Source: Rubritepida sp.
GTDB taxonomy: Bacteria > Pseudomonadota > Alphaproteobacteria > Acetobacterales > Acetobacteraceae
Assembly (NCBI GenBank): GCA_022843345.1
Contig: JALHNW010000030.1
Coordinates: forward strand, 1-11,195
DNA: 11,195 bases
Direction: 5' to 3'
Of the stretch, positions 6,066 through 11,195 are shown piece after piece. The position numbers and the translations under genes were made by a program. Below the pieces are notes generated by a model. It was not told the DNA's origin. It made no database searches and saw nothing but the letters and a program-made list of their open reading frames with translations. Position 1 is the stretch's first letter. Each line of letters opens with the position of its first letter.

Positions 6066-6254
6066 TCAGCTGGCCTTCGGCGCCGGCTCGGCCGCGCGCG
6101 CGACCTCCGCGTCCACGAGGTTGCCGATCAGCGCCTTGGCATAGCCCACGTCGCGGTCTCGGTCGGCGGCGCGGCCCTTTGCGGTGGGCGTCTGCGCGCG
6201 GGCATAGAGGTCCGTGAGGATGGCGCTAAGCCGCGCCTGGCCCTCGGGGCTCAC
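6066..6254 (-). CDS. Small hypothetical protein, last gene of the early operon, 62 aa
   Basis: This 62-residue protein starts with GTG at 6254, forming a GTGA overlap with the gemA stop, so it is translationally coupled to gemA. It is predicted helical (SPEGQARLSAILTDLYARAQ, then VGYAKALIGNLVDAEVARAA) and charged, with no cysteine or membrane segment. I do not recognise a family. It closes the early operon; downstream lie about 100 bases and then the end of the opposing plus-strand gene. No intrinsic terminator with a T-run is visible between the two convergent genes, only GC palindromes such as GCCCGGGC near 6052-6059. Confidence 0.65.
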   Translation of the reverse strand: MSPEGQARLSAILTDLYARAQTPTAKGRAADRDRDVGYAKALIGNLVDAEVARAAEPAPKAS

Positions 6255-6706
6255 GCCGCGTCGCCCCGCAGCCTGGCGCCCACCTGCAGCCGCCGGCGCC
6301 AGGCCTTCAGCCCTTCCAGCACCTTGTTCGCTTGCACGCTGTCCAGGAACTCCGGCGCGCTCACGCCCTGCGGGTTAGCGGCCGTCTGGGTCTGGCGCGC
6401 CGTGAACACGCGCAGCGCCGCCGCGTGGTCCTCCGCGTCCACGCCCAGCTTGCAGATGTCGGCCCACACCGCGTGGATCATGCGGATCTGCGCGTGCTTC
6501 GACATGGGGAGGCGCAGGCGGGGCATCGCCTTGAAGCCCAGGCGTTTAAACTCCTTCAGCACGGCCTCGATCTGCGGCTCGGTCATCGCGGTGGCGCTGT
6601 CTTGCCCCGTCACGCGGCGCAGCACGTCGCGGTAGCTTTCCTCGGTCAGCGCCAGGGCCTTCTTCGCCACGTGCAGCTTCGCGATCATCTTGGTGCGCGT
6701 GCTCAT
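6251..6706 (-). CDS. gemA: GemA-like regulatory protein (Mu gp16, DUF1018)
   Basis: This 151-residue protein matches the GemA/gp16 family. The N-terminal block MIAKLHVAKKALALTEESYR (residues 7-26), followed by DVLRRVTGQDSATAMTEPQ and a KRLGF motif near 54-58, is the typical DUF1018 signature. In Mu, GemA has been linked to modulation of host gene expression and DNA topology during the early phase; that role is knowledge about the family, not visible here. The chosen ATG 6706 has GGGA at 8-base spacing. A GTG at 6712 would overlap the upstream stop as GTGA but has a poorly spaced ribosome binding site. The gene occupies the end of the early operon, as in other Mu-like phages. Confidence 0.9.
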   Translation of the reverse strand: MSTRTKMIAKLHVAKKALALTEESYRDVLRRVTGQDSATAMTEPQIEAVLKEFKRLGFKAMPRLRLPMSKHAQIRMIHAVWADICKLGVDAEDHAAALRVFTARQTQTAANPQGVSAPEFLDSVQANKVLEGLKAWRRRLQVGARLRGDAA

Positions 6707-6708
6707 GC

Positions 6709-7245
6709 TCACATTCCCACTTCGATGGTGACGACGAGGCAGCCCGTGACGCGCTTCAACAGCGGCGCGAACTCGCGCTCGATGTGCTTCGCCACGAAGG
6801 CGCTGGGTGCCGAGAGCAGCAGCTCCTCGCTCGTGTCGCCCAGCACCTGGCAGCGGCCGATCCAGGCGCGGAAGGTCGGCAGGTCGAGGTGCGGCGCGCA
6901 GCGGGGCCACAGCGGGTGGTCCGGCGCGGCGAGCGAGGGCGGCGCGTGGGCGGCACCCTCGGCGGGCACATAGTCCTCCCACCGGCGCTGACGCAGGAAT
7001 GTGGCGGCGTGCACCACGAAGTCGCTGCCCAGGGCCTTCTGCGCGCACTCGGCCGCATAGGCGGCGGCGGCCTGCGTCAGCGCGGCGGGGCTCGCGCCGG
7101 CGCGCACGGCCTTGGCGAACTCGGCCTCGGCCAGGGCGCGGGGGTTGGGGCTGCGCTTGGGGTAGGCCAGCCAGAACAGCCGGAAGTCGGCGTCCAGGCG
7201 GCGCGGGATGCCCTTCTTGGGGAACATGGAGATCTGCTGGCTCAT
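6709..7245 (-). CDS. Replication-type protein with C-terminal DnaA domain I-like region
   Basis: This 178-residue protein appears to have two parts. Residues about 18-93 (FRLFWLAYPKR, then a helical stretch, then HAATFLRQRRWEDY) follow the pattern seen at the ends of phage replication/primosome proteins. Residues about 110-176 resemble DnaA domain I: LWPRC, FRAWIGRCQVLG, LLLSAPSAFVAKHIEREFAP, then VTIEV. In DnaA that domain mediates self-contact and interaction with DnaB helicase and DiaA. No AAA+ or DNA-binding domain follows. It is coupled by ATGA to the 335-residue gene upstream. A plausible role is recruiting the host helicase or replisome to the transposition intermediate; this is inference. 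Confidence 0.75.
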   Translation of the reverse strand: MSQQISMFPKKGIPRRLDADFRLFWLAYPKRSPNPRALAEAEFAKAVRAGASPAALTQAAAAYAAECAQKALGSDFVVHAATFLRQRRWEDYVPAEGAAHAPPSLAAPDHPLWPRCAPHLDLPTFRAWIGRCQVLGDTSEELLLSAPSAFVAKHIEREFAPLLKRVTGCLVVTIEVGM

Positions 7246-8249
7246 GCCACGGCACTCCGGGCGCCGGGCGCGTCGGCCCTCGCGGCGATGGCGTAGGGGG
7301 GCAGGCCGTGGCGGACGCGGCGGGTGTTGCACTCCGTCAGCAGGCCGCGCGGCGTGAACAGGGCCAGCCGCTGTTCGATCTCGGCGTGCTTGGCGCGGGC
7401 GCCGCGCTCGCGCAGCAGCTCCTCATAGAGCCAGTTCGTCGCGTCCTCGATGCTGGCGGGCACGGCCTCCAGCGCCGAAAGGTCCGGCGGCGGCGCTTCG
7501 TTGGGCGTGCGATTGGGCAGGGCGACCGTCTCGGGCGTGGCCAGCCAAGCGCGCGCGGCATCCGCCGCCGGCCTCGATGTGCTGCCATTCACCCAAGCGT
7601 TCAGGCAGCCGCCGTTCATGCCCATCTGCCTCTCGGCTGCGGTGAAGCTCAGCCGCTGGCGGGCCATCCGCGTGCGCACGGCCTGGCGCAGCGCGTCCAA
7701 CTCGCTGGGCGGGAACGCGGCAAGCGCCTCGTGCTGCTGCGCGCGCTCGATCACGGCATCAACCTGGCGGACCATGTCGGCGACGATCGGCGCCGCGGTC
7801 GTCGCGAAGCCCTCCATCGCCGCCTGAACCTGCGGCGCCACGGCCGCCGCGGCCTCGCCGAAGCGCGCCGCCGCCGCCGCCACCGCATCGGCCAGGCCGT
7901 CCTGCGCGGCCTCGGCCTCGGTCGCGCCGGCACCGTTGATCTCATTGCGGCGTCGCGCGTCCTTCTGGCGCTTCCATTCCCGCTGCCGCTGGCGCTTGCG
8001 GGCCAGCCGCTCCTCCTGCGTCCCGGCCGGTGCCCGCCCGCGGCGCTTGCCCTCGGCCGCCGTGTCCGGGGCACCCTCCAGGCAGGCCGTCATCAGCTGC
8101 TCCACCACCGCCCGCTCAGGCGAGGGCTGGCCTTGCAGCGCATCCGCCGCCACGCGCAGGCAGGCGCGCATGACGTGCACCGGGATGGGCTGGGTGCGGG
8201 GCGCAAGCATTCGCTCGATGCCCACCAGCAATTGCACCGCGTCAACCAT
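7242..8249 (-). CDS. 335-aa basic/HTH protein of the early operon, function unknown
   Basis: This protein has several regions. A short helical N-terminus is followed by a strongly basic stretch at about residues 66-101 (KRRGR, then ERLARKRQRQREWKRQKDAR). Next is a long alanine-rich helical or coiled-coil part at 112-175. A possible helix-turn-helix lies at about 186-237 (MARQRLSFTAAERQMGMNGG, then LNAWVNG), similar in style to the xxNxWLNG end of Cro/MuB-type HTHs. A charged C-terminal helical part follows (ASIEDATNWLYEELLRERGA). ATG 8249 has GGAG at 7-base spacing and overlaps the previous gene by 8 bases. I do not recognise the family; nucleic-acid binding is inferred from the basic and HTH-like regions. 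Confidence 0.72.
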   Translation of the reverse strand: MVDAVQLLVGIERMLAPRTQPIPVHVMRACLRVAADALQGQPSPERAVVEQLMTACLEGAPDTAAEGKRRGRAPAGTQEERLARKRQRQREWKRQKDARRRNEINGAGATEAEAAQDGLADAVAAAAARFGEAAAAVAPQVQAAMEGFATTAAPIVADMVRQVDAVIERAQQHEALAAFPPSELDALRQAVRTRMARQRLSFTAAERQMGMNGGCLNAWVNGSTSRPAADAARAWLATPETVALPNRTPNEAPPPDLSALEAVPASIEDATNWLYEELLRERGARAKHAEIEQRLALFTPRGLLTECNTRRVRHGLPPYAIAARADAPGARSAVA

Positions 8250-8691
8250 GGTCGCTCTCCATCAGGATGCGCCGCCAGCCGTGCAGGGCGGCGCGACAGA
8301 GGGCCAGCGCGGCATCCGCGCTGGTGGCCTCGAAGAAGGTGGCCTGGTCGCGCGCGGTCCAGCCGAAGCCATGGCCGCGGCGCCGGCCGCTGCCATAGTC
8401 CCAGCCGGGCGGCACCAGGATGGCGGTGCCGTCCGTGAGGCGCGTCACGGGCGGCATCGGCATCCAGGTCGAGGCAAGGGGGCTGCGCACGCGCCAGCAG
8501 GCACGGGGCGCGGCGGGGCCCTCCGCGCGCCAGCCCAGCGCGCGGAAGATGTCGGACTCCAGCTCGGGGCCGCTCTCCATGGCCTCCAGCCGCTCGATGA
8601 CGAGGCCGATGGCCGTCAGGTCCCGCGGGCGGAACACGGCATGCGCGGCGCGCAGGCCGCACTGGCGGGGGCGGATGATCATCATGGTCAT
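8242..8691 (-). CDS. Hypothetical protein resembling phage ABA-sandwich domain proteins, 149 aa
   Basis: This 149-residue protein starts MTMMIIRPRQCG in an ATGA overlap with the upstream gene. The middle and C-terminal part has the spacing seen in small phage proteins of the ABA-sandwich type: SDIFRALGW, then a tryptophan-containing strand region (ACWRVRSPLASTW), a PPGWDYGSG turn, and a final helix ATSADAALALCRAALHGW. The hydrophobic and tryptophan pattern fits, but there is no catalytic motif and I could not align it formally. The N-terminal part contains LTAIGL, shared with the 77-residue protein two genes upstream. Function is unknown. Confidence 0.7.
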   Translation of the reverse strand: MTMMIIRPRQCGLRAAHAVFRPRDLTAIGLVIERLEAMESGPELESDIFRALGWRAEGPAAPRACWRVRSPLASTWMPMPPVTRLTDGTAILVPPGWDYGSGRRRGHGFGWTARDQATFFEATSADAALALCRAALHGWRRILMESDHG

Positions 8692-8954
8692 GCCGCGCGC
8701 CTCGGCAGCGCCGCCAGCAGGCCGGAGACCTCGGCGCGGTAGCGGGTGATGCAGTCGGCCCGCTCGGCCTGGGTGCGCGCCTCGGCATAGCCGGGCACGC
8801 GGCGGCAATCGGGCCGGCGCTCGGCCGTGTAGACCAGCGCGACCACCAGCGAGGGCGCCTCTCCGGAGACAATGAGCTGCGCGGTGTGCGGCACGGTGCG
8901 CAGCACGCCGAGGCGGCCCTGCGGGTCGGCGCAGAGGTGGGCGATGACGTTCAT
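8688..8954 (-). CDS. Hypothetical protein, 88 aa
   Basis: This 88-residue protein begins MNVIAHLCADPQGRLGVLRT in an ATGA overlap with the previous gene and ends in an ATGA overlap with the next. The pattern is a short beta-rich N-terminus (LGVLRTVPHTAQLIVSG, then LVVALVYTAER) and a helical C-terminal third (ERADCITRYRAEVSGLLAAL), suggesting a small alpha/beta fold. Three cysteines are scattered and do not form a zinc motif. I recognise no family. Codon use and third-position GC agree with the neighbours, supporting a real gene. Confidence 0.65.
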   Translation of the reverse strand: MNVIAHLCADPQGRLGVLRTVPHTAQLIVSGEAPSLVVALVYTAERRPDCRRVPGYAEARTQAERADCITRYRAEVSGLLAALPRRAA

Positions 8955-9184
8955 GCCGGCACCGCCACGTCGAGCGCGAGGCCGATGGCGGTCAGGCAAG
9001 GGTTGGCCAGGCCATAGCCGCAGCCGCACATGGCGCCACCGTCCCGGAGCGTCGCGCAGCACGCCCGGACATCCTCAATGCGCGGTAGCTCGGCGCGATC
9101 CAGGCCATTCCAGCGTCGCGCATTTCGCAGCGCTGCCTTTCCACGAGCAGCCCAATCCATGCGCTGCTCAAGCGTCGCGATCAC
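8951..9184 (-). CDS. Small cysteine-rich hypothetical protein, 77 aa, GTG start
   Basis: The GTG at 9184 overlaps the gam stop as GTGA, the same architecture as its neighbours, and gives 77 residues. An internal ATG at codon 9 is an alternative. The N-terminal half is basic and helical (MDWAARGKAALRNARRW). The C-terminal half has five cysteines at 42, 43, 53, 55 and 63 (ACCATL, MCGCGYG, NPC), enough for a small metal site though the spacing is not a standard zinc finger. It ends with LTAIGLALDVAVPA, part of which recurs in the 149-residue protein. No family recognised. Confidence 0.6.
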   Translation of the reverse strand: MIATLEQRMDWAARGKAALRNARRWNGLDRAELPRIEDVRACCATLRDGGAMCGCGYGLANPCLTAIGLALDVAVPA

Positions 9185-9702
9185 GCCGCCACCTCGACCG
9201 TCACCGGCGTGACCACGAACTCCTCGCCGTCGCTGGCGATGGTGACGCCCGCCACGGTCGCGGCGATGGCCGGCTCGGCCAGCATCGCCTCCTTGTTCAC
9301 CTCGACCTTGCGGCGCAGGAAGCGCTCCAGGCCCACGCGCTGCAGGAGAGCGACCACTGCCGGCATGTCCTTCACCTTCACGCTGGGCGGCTTGGTGCGC
9401 CACGACATCTCGCCCGTGGCCAGCTTCACCGTCTTGGTGCGGTTGCCATCGGTCAGCGTCAGCCGGTTCGCCGTCGCCCAGATTTCCAGGCCGCGCGTCA
9501 GCAGCGCGGCCTCCTCGGTCAGCGGGCGCGAGGTGGCCTCGGCCGCCTCCTTCGCCTTCGCGATCGTCTCCTCGGTCGCCTTGGCCAGCACCGCCTGTTC
9601 GCGCTGGATGGTGCCGAGGCGCGCCAGCGCCGCCTCCGCTTCCGCGCGGTTCTGCGGCACCGGCGCCGCCTCCGCCGCGCGCTTGAGCTTCGCCTTGGTC
9701 AT
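9181..9702 (-). CDS. gam: Mu Gam-like host-nuclease inhibitor, DNA-end binding protein
   Basis: This 173-residue protein is almost the same length as Mu Gam (174). Gam is a Ku-like DNA-end binding protein that shields linear phage DNA from host exonucleases such as RecBCD. The N-terminus is a long helix (NRAEAEAALARLGTIQREQA, then LAKATEETIAKAKEAAE). A compact domain follows with the family pattern LLTRGLEIWATANRLTL, KTVKLATGEMSWRTKPPSV and a C-terminal LERFLRRKVEVNKEAML. The ending (GVTIASDGEEFVVTPV) is also typical. It is coupled by ATGA to the DnaA domain IV-like gene and by GTGA to the next gene. Early-operon location agrees with Mu. Confidence 0.94.
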   Translation of the reverse strand: MTKAKLKRAAEAAPVPQNRAEAEAALARLGTIQREQAVLAKATEETIAKAKEAAEATSRPLTEEAALLTRGLEIWATANRLTLTDGNRTKTVKLATGEMSWRTKPPSVKVKDMPAVVALLQRVGLERFLRRKVEVNKEAMLAEPAIAATVAGVTIASDGEEFVVTPVTVEVAA

Positions 9703-10016
9703 GCTGTGAGGGTCTCCGGGTTGAGGATGGTCCGTGCCCGCGCCACGCGGGCCGCGTAGCCGGGGTCGTTCTTCATGCGCGCCTGGTGCACGCGCAGGCC
9801 GTGCAGCACCGTGGTGTGGTCGCGCCCCATGGCGCGGCCGATGACGGGCAGGCTGCGCGGCGTCATCTCGCGCGACAGCGCCATGGCCGCGTGGCGCGCC
9901 TGCACGGCGGCCTGGTGGCGCCGCTCGCTCAGCAGCTCCGCCAGCGGCTCGTTGAAGGCGGTGGCGACGGCGGCTAGCACCTGGCGCACGGTGGGGGTTT
10001 CGAGGTGCTGGCTCAT
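9699..10016 (-). CDS. Stand-alone DnaA domain IV-like DNA-binding protein, 105 aa
   Basis: This 105-residue protein consists mainly of the DNA-binding domain of the replication initiator DnaA. Residues about 35-73 show the domain IV signature: AVQARHAAMALSREM, then SLPVIGRAMGRDHTTVLHG, including the GRDHTTV motif that contacts DnaA boxes. A short helical segment precedes it (TVRQVLAAVATAFNEPLAEL), like the start of domain IV. There is no AAA+ domain and no Walker motif. The length excludes a truncated gene, because start and stop both form ATGA overlaps with intact neighbours. It may bind DnaA boxes in the host origin or phage DNA, either recruiting replication factors or competing with host DnaA; the choice is inference. 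Confidence 0.88.
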   Translation of the reverse strand: MSQHLETPTVRQVLAAVATAFNEPLAELLSERRHQAAVQARHAAMALSREMTPRSLPVIGRAMGRDHTTVLHGLRVHQARMKNDPGYAARVARARTILNPETLTA

Positions 10017-10183
10017 GTCAGCAAGGACGCGGTCCAGAGGGCCAGGGCATGAAAGATGCCGGCCAGAACGGTCAGGCCCGCTCTGGTCTCCGGCGACACC
10101 CTCATGTCGCCGGCCACCGACGAGCAGAACGTGCCGCAGCCGGTCAGCGCGAGGGCCAGCACCCAGCCGATGACGGCGCTCAT
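10013..10183 (-). CDS. Tiny membrane or lipoprotein-like protein, 56 aa
   Basis: This 56-residue protein, coupled by ATGA overlaps on both sides, starts MSAVIGWVLALALTGC. Residues 13-16 (L-T-G-C) match a lipobox after a short hydrophobic stretch, so C16 could be lipidated. A second hydrophobic segment lies at about residues 36-55 (AGLTVLAGIFHALALWTASL), which a simple lipoprotein would not need. It may therefore be a two-helix inner-membrane protein instead. I recognise no family. Small envelope proteins in early phage operons sometimes block superinfection; that role is only suggested by size and location. Confidence 0.62.
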   Translation of the reverse strand: MSAVIGWVLALALTGCGTFCSSVAGDMRVSPETRAGLTVLAGIFHALALWTASLLT

Positions 10184-10362
10184 GCGAACCACGCCACGAG
10201 CAGCATCGCGAGGTACATGCGGCCGAACGACGCGCAGGGCAGCCCGTAGGACACGCGGCGGCTTCGGACGCCCTGCTGCCGCCCTGCCCCATGCAGGAAG
10301 GCCGCGCAGTAGGCGAAGAAGCACAGGGGCGTCACCGCCACCCAAAGCAGGAAGCCGCTCAT
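10180..10362 (-). CDS. Tiny two-helix membrane protein, 60 aa
   Basis: ATG 10362 overlaps the MuB stop as ATGA and gives 60 residues. There is a hydrophobic helix at about 3-23 (GFLLWVAVTPLCFFAYCAAF). A basic loop follows (GRQQGVRSRR at 28-36), then a short hydrophobic end at 48-59 (RMYLAMLLVAWF). The basic loop predicts cytoplasmic placement between two membrane passes. A longer reading from ATG 10401 is possible but would overlap muB heavily. No family recognised; with its neighbour it forms a pair of tiny membrane proteins in the transposition operon. Confidence 0.62.
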   Translation of the reverse strand: MSGFLLWVAVTPLCFFAYCAAFLHGAGRQQGVRSRRVSYGLPCASFGRMYLAMLLVAWFA

Positions 10363-11195
10363 GCCGCCGCCCCGGCCGAGCCCGCGCCCAGCCGCTCCCA
10401 CGCCAGCCGCACATCCTCGGCCGAGAGCGCGCGGCCCTCATTCCGCGCGACCATCTCCGCCAGGCGCCAGCACTTGTTCAGGTTGCGCAGGCCGCCGGCA
10501 TACTTGGCCACCGCGCGCAGATGATCCCGCGCATCGCCGCCGGGCACGCCCCACGCATCCAGCAGGGCGTTGATGTCGCCCGCCAGCGGCTTGGGCCGCT
10601 TCAGCCGCATGCCCACCCGGCTGTAGAGCTGCGCGAACTCCGCGCGGTGCTTCCCGCCCTCCAGCCGCCCCACGATCGCGTCATTGCCCACGAGGGCGAC
10701 GCCGACCTCGCACTGGTCGTGGAAGGCGCGCAGCTGGTCCAGCATGCCGCTGTTCAGGTGCTGCGCCTCGTCAATGACCAGCAGCCCGCGCCGGCCGACC
10801 AGCTTGCCCTTGATGCTGTTGCTCAGGCTGTCCGGTGAACCGCGGCCATAGGCGCCGACCATGACCGCGATGGCCGAGAGCAGCGCGCGCGTGGTGCTGA
10901 TCGCGGGCTCCGCCACCAGTTTCCACACGTTCGGGTTGGTGCGGGTGTACTCGCAGGCGGCGGAGGACTTGCCGGTGCCGGGCGCGCCGGTCACCACCAC
11001 CATGTCCGGCATGTGCTGGGCATGCGCCAGCACGTCCAGCACCGCCTGGGCCGTGGGCGTCACCACGAAGCGCGGCGGCAGCGGGGCCGTGCCGCGCACC
11101 TGCACGGCCTTGGTCCGGTTCGCCATCCAGCGGCGCAGCTTGGTCGCGATGCGGCTGCCATCGCCGCCATAGGTGCCGCCCAGGAAGGGCGTCAG
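10359..11195 (-). CDS. MuB-like AAA+ transposition ATPase (5' end outside window)
   Basis: This is the target-selecting ATPase that binds DNA and activates the MuA transposase. The frame is open to the right edge: 23 codons (LTPFLGGTYGGD and onward, ending RRW) precede the first internal ATG at 11126. They look like the end of an N-terminal HTH as in Mu B, so the start lies outside the window. Motifs, numbered from that ATG, are Walker A GAPGTGKSS at 48-56 and Walker B GLLVIDEAQHL at 114-124. A sensor-1-like VALVGND lies at 143-149 and a conserved FAQLYSRVGMR, with a candidate arginine finger, at 164-174. A C-terminal helical domain follows (LRAVAKYAGGLRNLNK). The transposase gene should lie just to the right. 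Confidence 0.93.
   Translation of the reverse strand: MTPFLGGTYGGDGSRIATKLRRWMANRTKAVQVRGTAPLPPRFVVTPTAQAVLDVLAHAQHMPDMVVVTGAPGTGKSSAACEYTRTNPNVWKLVAEPAISTTRALLSAIAVMVGAYGRGSPDSLSNSIKGKLVGRRGLLVIDEAQHLNSGMLDQLRAFHDQCEVGVALVGNDAIVGRLEGGKHRAEFAQLYSRVGMRLKRPKPLAGDINALLDAWGVPGGDARDHLRAVAKYAGGLRNLNKCWRLAEMVARNEGRALSAEDVRLAWERLGAGSAGAAA

Noticed and set aside
6807..8438. Plus-strand open frame of 543 codons
   Set aside because: It is antisense to the DnaA domain I-like and 335-residue genes and has antisense-type composition. Its start region is almost all Arg/Ala/Pro/Gly.
10919..10928. Possible DnaA box (TTTCCACAC) inside muB, and a weaker one at 5320
   Set aside because: They are single, imperfect matches far apart. 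Without a cluster they are expected by chance and do not indicate an origin.

Overview
The window is an internal piece of a Mu-like transposable prophage. It runs almost entirely on the minus strand, so biological order is from high to low coordinates. Very high GC, strong third-position GC bias, frequent GTG starts and codon choice suggest a high-GC alphaproteobacterial host (an Acetobacteraceae or Rhodobacter-type bacterium is my guess from protein style). No host gene, prophage end, tRNA, rRNA, insertion sequence or CRISPR array is present.

Early operon (11195 down to 6066). It opens with the 5'-truncated transposition ATPase MuB. Then come two tiny membrane proteins, a small protein that is essentially DnaA domain IV, Mu Gam, three or four small unknown proteins (one resembling the phage ABA-sandwich type), a 335-residue basic/HTH protein, a protein joining a replication-type N-terminus to a DnaA domain I-like C-terminus, GemA (gp16), and a 62-residue protein. 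Nearly every junction is a 4-base ATGA or GTGA overlap, so the block is one translationally coupled unit. It probably serves DNA protection and transposition-replication.

Junction (about 6065 to 5137). A single plus-strand gene for a predicted secreted protein interrupts the layout and looks like a moron. It faces a 300-base divergent region that precedes the next minus-strand block.

Middle block (5136 to 3954). A 203-residue putative DNA-binding regulator carries a striking 12-bp perfect inverted repeat inside its 5' coding region. It is followed by a 62-residue protein and a Mor/C-family activator, which should switch on the genes further left.

Late start (3870 to 1). The first gene after mor is a 73-residue Acb2/Tad1-type cyclic-nucleotide sponge (counter-defence against CBASS-like immunity). 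Then come a T7-lysozyme-type amidase, a holin-like membrane protein, a DUF2730 protein, a gp26-like protein, the small terminase (DUF3486, gp27-like) and the large terminase (gp28-like). The last runs off the left edge.

The most notable points are the Acb2-like sponge placed in the lysis cassette and the dispersal of DnaA-type domains I and IV as separate early proteins around a MuB AAA+ ATPase.
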